This document shows, piece by piece, positions 24,943 to 33,621 of a DNA stretch of 64,000 nucleotides; position 1 is the first letter of the stretch, and every line of letters begins with the position of its first letter. Source of the DNA: Lentzea sp. NBRC 102530 (lineage in GTDB: Bacteria; Actinomycetota; Actinomycetes; Mycobacteriales; Pseudonocardiaceae); assembly GCF_030269365.1 (NCBI RefSeq), contig NZ_BSTF01000006.1, forward strand, positions 1 to 64,000, given 5' to 3'. The notes below the pieces were generated by a model. That model was not told where the DNA came from, searched no databases, and saw only the letters and a program-made list of their open reading frames with translations. The position numbers and the translations under genes were made by a program.

Positions 24943-26082
24943 TCAGCGGGTCAGCGCCTCCAGCCGGCCGACGAGCTCGGCGGGGCCGGGCAGGGAGGCG
25001 AGTTCGCGCTGGACCTCGGCGGTGCGCACGCGCAGCGACTCGTCGCTCAGCATCCGGTTCAGCACCTCGCCGTCGATCTCGTTCTCGTCGGCGACGATGC
25101 CGATGCCCGCCTTGCGGACCGCGGGCGCCAGCGTCTCGTTGCCGGGGTACAGCGGGTTCACGCCCACCACCTGCGGGAGGCCCGCGTCGATCGCGGCCAT
25201 CGTGGTGGTGCCGCCGCCGTGGTGGACCACGCCGTCGCAGGTGCGGAACAACGCCTCCAGCGGCGTCCAGCCGACCGACCGGACGTGGGCGGGCAGGTCG
25301 CCGAGCGGGGTCAGGTCGGTCTCCCCGAGTGCGAGCACCAGCTCGGCGTCCACCGCCGAGGAGGAGGCGAGCAGGCCCTTGAGCGGCCCGAGTCCGTCGG
25401 TGCCGGGCCGGTTCGTGCCGAGCGTGACGACGATCCGGGGCCGGTCACCGCGTTCGGGCAGCCGGTCGCCGAGCACCGCGCCGCCGGTGAACACGACGTC
25501 GCGCACGAACTCGCCCTCCGGCTCGTCGAACGGGAACATGCTCGGCGGCACGGTCTCCAGCACGAGCGCGGGCGGCACGAACCCCGGCACCCCGTACCGC
25601 TCGAACACGTCGGGCAGCAGGTCCGCGATGGCCCGGTGCAGGTTGCCGGTGCGCACGATGCCCAGGTTGCGCTGCACCGCCGGCACGCCGAGCTTGGCGG
25701 CGACGATCAGCCCGTACGCCGCGGTCTGCTCGTACACGACGAGGTCGGGCCGCCACTGCTCGACGAGGGTGAACGTGCGCTCGAAGAACGGCCGGTTCAG
25801 CTCCGCCGGCATCAGGGCGAACCGCGACGGGTCGTCACCCAGCGTCTCGTTCCACCACATCTGCGCGAACTCGGGGTTGTCCTCCAGTGTCTTGTCGAAG
25901 ATCGCCATGCCGTCGAAGCCGGGGGCGGCGTCGACGATGTGCAGGCCCGACGCGACGGCCTGCTCGGTCTGCTCGGCGAACGTCACCAGCACCTCGTGGC
26001 CTGCCGCGCGCATCGCCCAGGCGAGGGGGACGAGGGGGTACAGGTGGCTCACGCCGTCGGTCGAGCAGAACAGGACACGCAT
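24943..26082 (-). CDS. MGT-type glycosyltransferase 1 (GT1 family)
   Basis: 379 residues. GT-B enzyme of the macrolide/antibiotic glycosyltransferase type that moves a deoxysugar from an NDP donor to the aglycone. The N-terminal acceptor domain starts MRVLFCSTDGVSHLYPLVPL; the C-terminal donor domain carries RIVVTLGTNRPG and the nucleotide-binding loop VVHHGGGTTTMAAIDAGLPQ. Length and motifs are complete. AAAGGA lies upstream of ATG 26082. It is read divergently from the aminotransferase at 26157, with the AT-rich dyad between. It is more like the 27301 enzyme than the 48344 EryCIII-type one. Confidence 0.9.
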   Translation of the reverse strand: MRVLFCSTDGVSHLYPLVPLAWAMRAAGHEVLVTFAEQTEQAVASGLHIVDAAPGFDGMAIFDKTLEDNPEFAQMWWNETLGDDPSRFALMPAELNRPFFERTFTLVEQWRPDLVVYEQTAAYGLIVAAKLGVPAVQRNLGIVRTGNLHRAIADLLPDVFERYGVPGFVPPALVLETVPPSMFPFDEPEGEFVRDVVFTGGAVLGDRLPERGDRPRIVVTLGTNRPGTDGLGPLKGLLASSSAVDAELVLALGETDLTPLGDLPAHVRSVGWTPLEALFRTCDGVVHHGGGTTTMAAIDAGLPQVVGVNPLYPGNETLAPAVRKAGIGIVADENEIDGEVLNRMLSDESLRVRTAEVQRELASLPGPAELVGRLEALTR

Positions 26083-26122
26083 GTGACCGGTCCTTTCATG
26101 TGAATGTTCGACCTCTCCAGTT

Positions 26123-26140
26123 ACTATCGGTTATTCAACC
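26123..26140. promoter_or_regulatory. AT-rich 18-bp dyad in the GT1/aminotransferase divergent promoter
   Basis: ACTATCGGTTATTCAACC. On the other strand it reads GGTTGAATAACCGATAGT, which resembles the 37614 copy. Its place in the divergent spacer would let one protein control both genes. Confidence 0.55.
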
Positions 26141-26156
26141 ACAACGGAGGTGGTTC

Positions 26157-27311
26157 GTGATCAACGTGTTTCAGCCGTCGCTGGGGGAGGAGGAACTCGG
26201 CGCCGTCCGCGAGGTCTTCGCCACCGGCTGGGTGGGCAGGGGCCGCAGGGCCGACGCGTTCGAAGCCGCCTTCGCCGCCCACCTCGGCGTCGGCCGCGAG
26301 CACGTGACGTCGGTGAACTCCTGCACCGAGGCGACGTTCATCGCGATGAGCCTCGCCGGTGTCGGCCCCGGCGTCGAGGTGGTGATCCCGTCCATCAGCT
26401 TCGTCGGCGCCGCCAACGCCATCGCCGCGCACGGTGCCAGGCCGGTGTTCTGCGACGTCGACCCGCGGACCCTCAACCCGACGGCCGACGACGTCGCCCG
26501 CGCGCTCGGCCCGTCGACCCGGGCGGTGCTGTTGCTGCACTACGGCGGCCACCCCGGCGAGGCGGCGGAGATCGCGCGGCTGTGCGCCGAGCGCGGGGTG
26601 CTCCTGGTCGAGGACGCCGCCAACGCCATCGCGTCCACTGTGGATGGACGTGCCTGCGGCACCCTGGGCGACTTCGGCGTCTGGAGCTTCGACCACGGCA
26701 AGATCGCCGTCGCCGTCGACGGCGGCGTGCTCTACGCCCGCGACCCCGAGCTGGTGCGCCGGGCGACGAGGCTCGCCTACTTCGGCCTGGCCGAGCCGAC
26801 CGGTCACCAGCGGGCCGCCCGGTCGGCGAGCCGGTGGTGGGAGATCGAGGTCGAGTCGTTCTCCCGGCGCTCCGTGCTGAACGACGTGCTGGCGGCGATC
26901 GGCACCGTGCAGCTGCGGCGGCTGCCGGAGTTCCTGGCCCGGCGCGCGGAGGTCGTGGCCCGCTACGACGCCGGACTCGCCGGCGTGCCGGGCGTCGTGC
27001 TGCCACCGCCGGTGCCGCCGGGGCACCGGACGTCGCACTACTTCTACTGGGTGCAGCTCGACCCGCGCGTCCGCGACGACGTCGCCGAGGACCTCTACCG
27101 GGCGGGCGTCTACACGACCTTCCGCTACCCGCCCCTGCACCACGTGCCGCTCTACGGGTCGGACGCCGTGCTGCCCGGCGCGGACCTGGCGGCGGCGCGG
27201 ACGCTGAACCTCCCGCTGCACCAGTCGTTGTCCGACGACGACGTGGACCTCGTGGTGCGCGAGCTGAAGGCGAGCCTCGCGCGCCGTTCCGGCGTGGTGC
27301 TCACCCCGTGA
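26157..27311 (+). CDS. DegT/DnrJ/EryC1 sugar aminotransferase
   Basis: 384 residues from GTG 26157 (GGAGG just upstream; the longer frame crosses the promoter). PLP-dependent NDP-ketosugar aminotransferase: VTSVNSCTEATFIAMSLAGV, VIPSISFVGAANAIAAHGARPVFCD (split), LLVEDAANAIAS with the cofactor-binding Asp, and WSFDHGKIAVAVDGGVLY with the Schiff-base Lys in an unusual FDHGK context (most relatives have FHPTK, FYPTK or FHATK). C-terminal HVPLYGSDAVLPGADLAAARTLNLPLHQSL is canonical. Whether it acts at C3 or C4 cannot be said; the forosamine set already has an aminotransferase at 34436, so this may serve another aminosugar. Its last 11 bases overlap the end of the convergent GT2 gene. Confidence 0.85.
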   Translation: MINVFQPSLGEEELGAVREVFATGWVGRGRRADAFEAAFAAHLGVGREHVTSVNSCTEATFIAMSLAGVGPGVEVVIPSISFVGAANAIAAHGARPVFCDVDPRTLNPTADDVARALGPSTRAVLLLHYGGHPGEAAEIARLCAERGVLLVEDAANAIASTVDGRACGTLGDFGVWSFDHGKIAVAVDGGVLYARDPELVRRATRLAYFGLAEPTGHQRAARSASRWWEIEVESFSRRSVLNDVLAAIGTVQLRRLPEFLARRAEVVARYDAGLAGVPGVVLPPPVPPGHRTSHYFYWVQLDPRVRDDVAEDLYRAGVYTTFRYPPLHHVPLYGSDAVLPGADLAAARTLNLPLHQSLSDDDVDLVVRELKASLARRSGVVLTP

Positions 27312-28431
27312 CGAGCGCGGTGATCCTCGCCGCGGTCTCGGCCGTCGTGGGCAGCCCCGCCCGTTCCGCGCGCACCTCGGCCGTGGCGGCGCGCAACGAC
27401 TCGTCGGAGACCAATCGGGTCAGCAGGGCGGCGTCCACCTCGTCGGCGGTCGTCACGATCCCGACGCCCCGCTTGGCCACGGCCGCGGCGACCACGGGCG
27501 TGGACTGGTCGTCGGGGTCGAGCACGACGAGCTGCGGCACACCCGCGTGCAGCGCGGCGAGCACCGAGCCGCCGCTGCCGTGGTGCACGACGGCCGCCGA
27601 CCCGCGGTACAGCTCGCCGTACGGTGTCCAGCCGAGAGCGCGGGCGTTGGGCGGCAACGGTTCCAGCGGCGCGGTGTCGACGCCTCCCGCGAGCGCGAGG
27701 TCCACGTCCAGCCCGGCACCCGCGCCGAGCACCGCGCGCATCGCGGTCAGCGAGAAGTCGGGGAAGCTGCTCGTGGTCACCGCGATCCGCGGCCGTCCCG
27801 TCCGCTCCGGTGCGGCACGGTCCGCGACGGAACCGCCGGTGAACGGTGCCTCACCGGTGAACCAGCCCTCGGGTTCGTCGGTGAGCAGACTCGGCGGGAA
27901 CGCCTCGACGGTCGCGACGGGTTCGTCGAGCGTGCCGACACCGTGGCGGTCGAGGAGGTCGGCGAGGTGCCGGGCGACCTCGTGGTGCACCCGTCCGGTG
28001 CGGAAGTTCTCCAGGTTCCGCTGCACGGCGGGCACGCCCAGTTTCGTGGCCACGACGAGGCCGTAGGTGGCGACCTGCTCGTGGACCACGAGGTCCGGCC
28101 GCCAGTGGCCGGCGAACTCGAGCGCCCCCTCGGCGAGCGAGCGGTTGACGCCCGCGAACAACGGCGCCCACGGCGTGATGTCCTCGGGAATCGGGCGCTG
28201 CCAAGCGTCTTCGGTGAATTCCGGGTGCGCGGCGAGCGTCCGCGGCACGACCTCCTCCGCCTGCCAGCCGGGGGAGACGTCCACGACCGGCAGGCCGCAT
28301 TCGGCGGCCTTCCCGGTGAGCTCGGCGAAGGCGATCCGGACGTCGTGCCCCGCCGCGACGAACGCCCAGGCCAGCGGGACGAGGGGGTAGAGGTGACCGA
28401 CACCGGGGACGGCGGCGAAGAGGACCCGCAT
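27301..28431 (-). CDS. MGT-type glycosyltransferase 2 (GT1 family)
   Basis: 376 residues, GT-B fold: MRVLFAAVPGVGHLYPLVPL, GVPAVQRNLENFRTG, RIAVTTSSFPDFSL and the donor loop VVHHGSGGSVLAALHAGVPQLV. It has the same size and N-terminal pattern as GT1 at 24943, so the two may have arisen by duplication and then moved apart around the aminotransferase gene. The usual HHGGxGT loop reads HHGSGGS, a small change in the pyrophosphate-binding stretch. The ribosome site lies in a small inverted repeat (see 28434). Acceptor and sugar are unknown; left-block sugars (forosamine and another aminosugar) are likely donors. Confidence 0.9.
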   Translation of the reverse strand: MRVLFAAVPGVGHLYPLVPLAWAFVAAGHDVRIAFAELTGKAAECGLPVVDVSPGWQAEEVVPRTLAAHPEFTEDAWQRPIPEDITPWAPLFAGVNRSLAEGALEFAGHWRPDLVVHEQVATYGLVVATKLGVPAVQRNLENFRTGRVHHEVARHLADLLDRHGVGTLDEPVATVEAFPPSLLTDEPEGWFTGEAPFTGGSVADRAAPERTGRPRIAVTTSSFPDFSLTAMRAVLGAGAGLDVDLALAGGVDTAPLEPLPPNARALGWTPYGELYRGSAAVVHHGSGGSVLAALHAGVPQLVVLDPDDQSTPVVAAAVAKRGVGIVTTADEVDAALLTRLVSDESLRAATAEVRAERAGLPTTAETAARITALVTG

Positions 28432-28433
28432 GG

Positions 28434-28448
28434 CGACAGCTCCTGTCG
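28434..28448 (-). promoter_or_regulatory. Hairpin overlapping the GT2 ribosome binding site
   Basis: CGACAG-CTC-CTGTCG on the + strand; on the transcript CGACAGGAGCTGTCG, which places the Shine-Dalgarno AGGAG across a 6-bp stem with a 3-base loop, ending 3 bases before the start codon. It could lower or regulate translation. Confidence 0.45.
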
Positions 28449-28460
28449 TGTTGGCGCGAC

Positions 28461-28550
28461 GCCGATACGGTATATGTAACTAAACTCAAAGTTCAAAGGA
28501 TTCTTTACATAACTTGATTGGCACATAACCCGTGCGGTATGTTCGCACGG
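28461..28550. promoter_or_regulatory. AT-rich divergent promoter and 7-7-7 palindromic operator of the exporter operon
   Basis: 28465-28530 is a long AT-rich stretch between divergent GT2 and the ABC exporter. It is followed by CCGTGCG-GTATGTT-CGCACGG (28530-28550), a perfect 7-bp inverted repeat with a 7-base centre, 37 bases before GTG 28588. This geometry is typical of TetR-type operators, but no TetR gene is in the window. Confidence 0.6.
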
Positions 28551-28587
28551 TGATCGCGGCATTTCGGACAGTGGGGAGGTGGGGTCC

Positions 28588-29565
28588 GTGACGGCGGTGG
28601 AACCGGCCATCGAGACTTCGGGTCTGGTCAAGGCGTTCGGTGAGACCAGAGCCGTGGACGGCGTGGACCTGGTGGTGCCCACGGGTGGTGTGTACGGCTT
28701 CCTGGGCCCCAACGGCGCGGGCAAGACCACGACCATCCGGATGCTCGCCACACTGCTCCAGCCCGACGCGGGCACCGCGCGCGTGCTGGGTCACGACCTG
28801 TTGCGCGAACCGGACGAGATCCGCGCCAGGATGAGCCTGACCGGCCAGTACGCCTCGGTCGACGAGCAGCTCACCGGCGCGGAGAACCTGGTCCTGCTCG
28901 GCAGGCTGCTGGGCTTCGCCAAGGCGGACGCCGCCGCTCGGGGAGAGGAGCTGCTCGACGTCTTCGGGCTCACCGAGGCCGCGGGCAAGCAGGTCAAGGA
29001 CTACTCGGGCGGCATGCGCCGGCGGCTCGACATCGCCGCCAGCGTGGTCGTCACCCCCGACCTGCTGTTCCTCGACGAACCGACCACGGGCCTCGACCCG
29101 CGCTCGCGCAACCAGGTGTGGGACATGATCCGCGCGCTCGTCGCGGCGGGCACCACGGTGCTGCTGACGACGCAGTACCTGGAGGAGGCCGACCACCTCG
29201 CCGACCGGGTGGCGGTGATCGACCGCGGCCGGATCGTCGCCGAGGGCACGCCCGGCGAGCTCAAGCGGTCCGTCGGCTCCGGCACGGTGCACGTCCGGCT
29301 CGCCGACCCGGCGCAGCGCGGGGACGCCGAGACCGTGCTGGCCAGGGTCATCGGCGGCGAGGTGCACCGCGACGCGGACGCGAACGCGCTGTCGGTCGTG
29401 TCGTCCGACCTGGAACGGGTCGGGACGGCGCTGGTGGAACTGAGCCGCGCCGGGATCGCGGTGAGCGGCTACCGGCTCGCCGAACCCAGTCTGGACGAGG
29501 TGTTCTTCGCGCTCACGGGCCACCCGGCCGACGTGGACGAGAAGGGCGAGGAGGCGGCGGCATGA
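28588..29565 (+). CDS. DrrA-type ABC exporter ATPase
   Basis: 325 residues from GTG 28588 (GGGGAGG upstream). Complete ATPase: Walker [15 protein letters not shown]-loop [14 protein letters not shown], signature [15 protein letters not shown], Walker [17 protein letters not shown] and the H-loop region. The C-terminal ~90 residues ([19 protein letters not shown] ... [20 protein letters not shown] split) follow the daunorubicin-resistance DrrA pattern. Together with the overlapping permease gene it forms a two-gene exporter that probably pumps the product out and gives self-resistance. Confidence 0.93.
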   Translation: MTAVEPAIETSGLVKAFGETRAVDGVDLVVPTGGVYGFLGPNGAGKTTTIRMLATLLQPDAGTARVLGHDLLREPDEIRARMSLTGQYASVDEQLTGAENLVLLGRLLGFAKADAAARGEELLDVFGLTEAAGKQVKDYSGGMRRRLDIAASVVVTPDLLFLDEPTTGLDPRSRNQVWDMIRALVAAGTTVLLTTQYLEEADHLADRVAVIDRGRIVAEGTPGELKRSVGSGTVHVRLADPAQRGDAETVLARVIGGEVHRDADANALSVVSSDLERVGTALVELSRAGIAVSGYRLAEPSLDEVFFALTGHPADVDEKGEEAAA

Positions 29566-30398
29566 GCACCACGACCCCGGCGAGCGACACCCGCGCGGTG
29601 CCGCAGGCGCTGACCACGCGCACGCGGCCGAAGCGGCCCGGTCCGTTGTCGACGACGTGGACCTTCACCTGGCGGGCGCTGCTGAAGATCAAGCACGACC
29701 CGGACCAGCTCTACTCGTCGTTCATCCTGCCGATCATGTTCACGCTGGTGTTCACCTACCTCTTCGGCGGTGCGCTGGCCGGCTCGACGAGCGACTACCT
29801 GCAGTTCCTCATGCCGGGCATCCTGGTGATGACCGTGATCATGATCAACATGTACACGGGCATCTCGCTCAACACCGACATCACCAAGGGCATCTTCGAT
29901 CGGTTCCGCGGGCTGTCGATCTGGCGGCCGGGCATCCTCGCGGGCGCCCTGCTCGGCGACGCGCTGCGCTACACGATCGCCCTGGTCGTGGTGACGCTGC
30001 TGGGCCTGCTGCTCGGCTTCCGGCCCGAGGGCGGCGTGCTCGGCGTGCTCGGGGCGGTGCTGTTCCTGCAGCTGTTCGCGTTCTGCCTCGGCTGGATGTG
30101 GAACGCGGCCGGCCTCGTGCTCAAGTCGCCGGAGTCGGTGAACCAGCTCAGCTCGATGGTGCTGTTCCCGCTGGTGTTCGCGAGCAACGTGTTCGTCGAG
30201 ACCTCGACCATGCCGGGCTGGCTCCAGGTCGTCGTCAACGTCAACCCGATCACCCACGCGGTCACGGCCGTGCGCGGGCTGACCGGGGGCACGCTGACCG
30301 CGGAGCAGTTCACCTGGGCGCTCGTCGCCTGCGGTGTGCTGCTGCTCGTGTTCGCTCCGCTGTCCATGTACCTGTTCAGGTCCAAGAGCCTGAGGTGA
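29562..30398 (+). CDS. DrrB-type ABC-2 exporter permease
   Basis: 278 residues; ATG 29562 overlaps the ATPase stop (ATGA). After a cytoplasmic ~45-residue N-terminus with [15 protein letters not shown] there are six membrane spans ([113 protein letters not shown]), the layout of ABC-2 permeases such as Drr[16 protein letters not shown] is the family's conserved cytoplasmic loop. Function: export of the glycosylated product with the DrrA-like ATPase. Confidence 0.92.
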   Translation: MSTTTPASDTRAVPQALTTRTRPKRPGPLSTTWTFTWRALLKIKHDPDQLYSSFILPIMFTLVFTYLFGGALAGSTSDYLQFLMPGILVMTVIMINMYTGISLNTDITKGIFDRFRGLSIWRPGILAGALLGDALRYTIALVVVTLLGLLLGFRPEGGVLGVLGAVLFLQLFAFCLGWMWNAAGLVLKSPESVNQLSSMVLFPLVFASNVFVETSTMPGWLQVVVNVNPITHAVTAVRGLTGGTLTAEQFTWALVACGVLLLVFAPLSMYLFRSKSLR

Positions 30399-31288
30399 GC
30401 GGCCCGAGGCGGGTGCTGGCACTCCTCGACGGCACCCTGGCCGACCCGGACGCCCCCCTCGTCCGGGCGGGCGACCTCGGGCTCATGCGGGGCGACGGCG
30501 TGTTCGAGACCGTTCTGGTCGAACACGCCGTCGCCCACGAGCTCGACTCCCACCTCGAGCGGCTCGCCCGCTCGGCGGGGCTCCTCGGCCTGCCGGAACC
30601 CGGAGCGGCGGCGTGGCGCCGCTGCGTCGCGGCCGCCGTCGCCGGGTGGGGCAGCACCGCCGAGCTGTCGCTCACGCTGGTGTGCTCGCGGGGCATGGCC
30701 GCCGACGGCTCAGCGGGCACGTGCTTCGCCTTCGGGCTGCCGATGTCCCCGCGCCGGGTGCGGCTGCGCGAGACCGGGGTGTCCGCGCTGGCGCTCGACC
30801 GCGGCGTTCCCCTCGACGTCGTGGACCGCGCGCCGTGGCTGCTGCTCGGCGCGAAGACGTTGTCCTACGCGGTGAACATGGCCGCCGTGCGGTACGCGGA
30901 GGAGCACGGCGCCGACGACGCGATCTTCACCGCGCCCGGCGGCACGGTCCTCGAGGGACCGACGTCCTCGCTCGTCGTCGCCTCGGGTGGCACGCTGCGC
31001 ACCACCCCCGCGGCGCTGGGCGTGCTGCCCGGCACCACGCAGCGCGCGTTGTTCGAGGAGGCGGAGGCCGGCGGCTGGCGGGTGGCGGAGGAACCGATGT
31101 CGCTCGACGACCTGCGTGCGGCGGACGGCGTCTTCCTCACCTCCGCGGGCCACAAGGTGACCCGCGTGCACACCCTCGACGGCAGGCCGCTGCCCGACTC
31201 GTCCGCCCTCGCCGCCCGGCTGCTCGGGCTGCTGGAGCGCCGTTACCGGAAGCGGGCGACCCAGTCGCGGAACGCCGTGATCACGTAG
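30395..31288 (+). CDS. Class IV aminotransferase (aminodeoxychorismate lyase/BCAT-like)
   Basis: 297 residues from GTG 30395, overlapping the permease stop (GTGA). PLP fold type IV: GDLGLMRGDGVFETVLVE near the start, LERLARSAGLLGLPEPG, the Schiff-base Lys in LLGAKTLSYAVNMAAVRYAEE, DDAIFTAPGGTVLEGPTSSLVV and GVLPGTTQRALFEEA. This is the layout of PabC-type lyases and D-amino acid/branched-chain aminotransferases. PabC makes p-aminobenzoate; no PabAB gene is in view, so its product role is unclear. The 3' end overlaps the convergent 3-dehydratase gene by 46 bases, and the last ~10 residues may be an extension enforced by that overlap. Confidence 0.8.
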   Translation: MSGPRRVLALLDGTLADPDAPLVRAGDLGLMRGDGVFETVLVEHAVAHELDSHLERLARSAGLLGLPEPGAAAWRRCVAAAVAGWGSTAELSLTLVCSRGMAADGSAGTCFAFGLPMSPRRVRLRETGVSALALDRGVPLDVVDRAPWLLLGAKTLSYAVNMAAVRYAEEHGADDAIFTAPGGTVLEGPTSSLVVASGGTLRTTPAALGVLPGTTQRALFEEAEAGGWRVAEEPMSLDDLRAADGVFLTSAGHKVTRVHTLDGRPLPDSSALAARLLGLLERRYRKRATQSRNAVIT

Positions 31289-32559
31289 TCGACCATCTCG
31301 GCGGTGATGCCGGGGTAGACGCCGATCCAGAAGCTGCGTTCGGTGATCACGTCGGAGTTGGTCAGCTCACCCGCCACGCGCATCGGCCGTCCCGAGTACG
31401 CGGGCTGCCGGACCAGGTTGCCCGCGAACAGCATCCGCGTGGCGATGAGCCGCGACTCCAGGAACCGGACCAGGTCGTGCCGGCGGAACGGCGCGTCCGC
31501 GGTCAGCGTCAGGGCGAACCCGAACCAGCTCGGGTCGCTGTCCTCGGTGGCCCTCGGCATCACGAGCCACGGCACGTCGTCGAGGCCCGCCCGCAGCCGG
31601 CGCCAGTTCTCCCGTCGTGCCGCGGTGAACTCGGTGAGCCTGCCGAGCTGGTTGAGCGCGAGCGCTGCCTGGAGGTCGGTGCTCTTCAGGTTGTAGCCGA
31701 CGTGCGAGAACGTGTACTTGTGGTCGTAGCCCGGCGGCAGCTGGCCCAGCTGGAAGCCGAAGCGCCGGCCGCAGGCGTCGTCCTCGCCCGGCTCGCACCA
31801 GCAGTCGCGGCCCCAGTCCCGCAGGGACTCCACGACCCGGGCGAGCGCGAGGCCGGTGGTGGCCACGCAGCCGCCCTCGCCCGCGGTGATGTGGTGCGCG
31901 GGGTAGAAGCTCGCGGTGCTCAGGTGGCCGAACCCGCCGGTCGGCCGGCCGCGGTACAGGGAGCCGACGGCGTCGCAGTTGTCCTCGACCAGGTACAGCC
32001 CGTGTTCGCGGGCGAGGTCCGCGATCTCCTGCGCGGCGAACGGGTTGCCCAGGGTGTGCGCCATCATGATCGCCCGCGTGCGCGGCCCGATCGCCGCCGC
32101 GACGCGCTCGGGCGTCGTGTTGTAGGTGCCGAGGTCGACGTCGACGAAGACGGGCACGAGACCGTTCTGCAGGATCGGGTTGACCGTGGTGGGGAAGCCC
32201 GCGGCGACGGTGACGACCTCGTCGCCGGGACGCAGCGCCTCGTCGCCGAGCGTCGGCGAGGTCAGCGCGGTGATCGCGAGCAGGTTGGCCGAGGACCCCG
32301 AGTTGGTCAGGTGCGCCTTGCGGACGCCCAGCTCGCGGGCGAAGGCCCGTTCGAACCGGCGTGCCGTGACGCCCGCCGCGATGCGGAACTCCAGCGCGGC
32401 CTCGACCAGCGCCACGCGGTCCTCGGCGGTCAGCACCGCGCCGGAGGTCAGGACGGGCGTCACACCGGGCCGGAACGCACCACCGGACGCGACCTGCTTG
32501 TCGTAGTCACGCACGAGTTCCAGGACGCGCTGCTTGGTCTCGGCGCTCTCCTCGGTCAT
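31243..32559 (-). CDS. NDP-hexose 3-dehydratase, PMP/[2Fe-2S] type (SpnQ/E1-like)
   Basis: 438 residues. DegT-fold enzyme in which the usual Schiff-base Lys is replaced by His: SFYPAHHITAGEGGC. This, plus the cysteine cluster DCWCEPGEDDACGRRFG that holds a [2Fe-2S] centre, defines the C3-deoxygenating dehydratases (E1, SpnQ, ColD-related). It removes the C3 hydroxyl of an NDP-4-keto-hexose with pyridoxamine phosphate and electrons from a reductase or cellular ferredoxin; no E3-type reductase gene is seen nearby. It overlaps the 3-ketoreductase gene by 4 bases (ATGA), and the two form one operon read away from the 33580 dyad. Key step in the forosamine-type route. Confidence 0.93.
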   Translation of the reverse strand: MTEESAETKQRVLELVRDYDKQVASGGAFRPGVTPVLTSGAVLTAEDRVALVEAALEFRIAAGVTARRFERAFARELGVRKAHLTNSGSSANLLAITALTSPTLGDEALRPGDEVVTVAAGFPTTVNPILQNGLVPVFVDVDLGTYNTTPERVAAAIGPRTRAIMMAHTLGNPFAAQEIADLAREHGLYLVEDNCDAVGSLYRGRPTGGFGHLSTASFYPAHHITAGEGGCVATTGLALARVVESLRDWGRDCWCEPGEDDACGRRFGFQLGQLPPGYDHKYTFSHVGYNLKSTDLQAALALNQLGRLTEFTAARRENWRRLRAGLDDVPWLVMPRATEDSDPSWFGFALTLTADAPFRRHDLVRFLESRLIATRMLFAGNLVRQPAYSGRPMRVAGELTNSDVITERSFWIGVYPGITAEMVDYVITAFRDWVARFR

Positions 32560-33533
32560 GCCGCCTCCCTCACTGTGTCTACGAGCTCCAGTCCGCGGAT
32601 GGTCGCGGCGAGGACGTCGGGGTGGACCCCGCCCTCGCGGACCGCGCGGGCGAAACTCGTGATCGACTCCCGGAACTGGTCGGCCGCGGGCAGGCGCAGC
32701 TCCTCGGTCCCGCCGGCCCGCTCGACGCGGACGAGCGGGTGGCGCGCGGGCGGCGGTGTGAACGCGTGGTCGAGCGAGATCCGTCCCGTGGCGCCCCACA
32801 GCTCGTAGTGCGAGCCGTAGTGGTGCTCGAACCCGAACACCAGGTGGGCGGACACGCCGTCGCGGTCACGCAGCAGCACGCTCCCGCCGACGTCGACGCC
32901 GAAGTGGGGGGACCGGCGCAGCACCGCGCCGACGACCTCGAGATCGGAGCCGAGGTGCAGCAGCGCCGCGTGGATCGGGTAGTAGCCGACGTCGAGCAGG
33001 GCACCGCCGCCCAGCGCCGGGTCGAGGCGGACGTTGCCGCTCGGCAGCGGCGGGATCGCCATCGCGGCGTTGAACACGCGCAGTTCGCCGATCGCGTCGT
33101 CGGCGACGAGCTTGCGCACGGCGTCGTGCTGGGGGTGGTGGACGAACATCCGGTTCTCCGCCACGCACCGGCCCGTGCGGGCGGCGAGGGTGAGCAGCTG
33201 TTCGGCGTCGGCCCTGTTCGTGGCGAGGGGCTTCTCGACCAGCACGTGCTTGCCGGCCTCGACCGCCTCGACGGCCCACTCGGCGTGCAGGCCGGTGGGC
33301 ACCGGCAGGTAGACCGCGTCCACGTCGTCGCGCCGCAGCAGTTCCCGGTAGCCCGTGACCGGCAGGCAGTCGAACTCCCGCGCGAACCGGGCGGCCCGGC
33401 CCGCGTCCCGGCTCGCCACCGCGACCAGGCGCACACCCGGGACGTGCCGCACCGCGGGCAGGAACCGCCGCCACGCGACGCTGGCGCACCCCAGCACCCC
33501 GAAGCGGAGCGGACGGTCCGGAACTCCGGTCAT
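32556..33533 (-). CDS. NDP-hexose 3-ketoreductase (Gfo/Idh/MocA family, SpnN-like)
   Basis: 325 residues from ATG 33533 (the longer frame begins in the promoter). Rossmann domain LRFGVLGCASVAWRRFLPAV, then DDVDAVYLPVPTGLHAEWAVEA and the catalytic EKPLA (Glu-Lys-Pro) in VLVEKPLATNRADAEQLL, GGGALLDVGYYPIHAAL in the dimer/active-site sheet. This is the pattern of the C3-ketoreductases that follow 2,3-dehydratases in deoxysugar pathways (SpnN, KijD10). It would reduce the 3-keto product of the 14257 enzyme to give NDP-4-keto-2,6-dideoxyglucose, the substrate of the 3-dehydratase encoded by the overlapping gene. Confidence 0.9.
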   Translation of the reverse strand: MTGVPDRPLRFGVLGCASVAWRRFLPAVRHVPGVRLVAVASRDAGRAARFAREFDCLPVTGYRELLRRDDVDAVYLPVPTGLHAEWAVEAVEAGKHVLVEKPLATNRADAEQLLTLAARTGRCVAENRMFVHHPQHDAVRKLVADDAIGELRVFNAAMAIPPLPSGNVRLDPALGGGALLDVGYYPIHAALLHLGSDLEVVGAVLRRSPHFGVDVGGSVLLRDRDGVSAHLVFGFEHHYGSHYELWGATGRISLDHAFTPPPARHPLVRVERAGGTEELRLPAADQFRESITSFARAVREGGVHPDVLAATIRGLELVDTVREAA

Positions 33534-33579
33534 CGACACCGCCTGACAGTGGTGGTGCGCGGCACGCACGCCGACAGTT

Positions 33580-33597
33580 ACTATATTTTATGTTAGC
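33580..33597. promoter_or_regulatory. AT-rich 18-bp dyad in the 3-ketoreductase/methyltransferase divergent promoter
   Basis: ACTATATTTTATGTTAGC; reverse complement GCTAACATAAAATATAGT. One of the best dyads. It lies 25 bases before ATG 33622 and 47 bases before the reverse start at 33533, so it can serve both directions. Confidence 0.65.
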
Positions 33598-33621
33598 AGA
33601 ATCGAGAGGTGGGAGTAGCTC

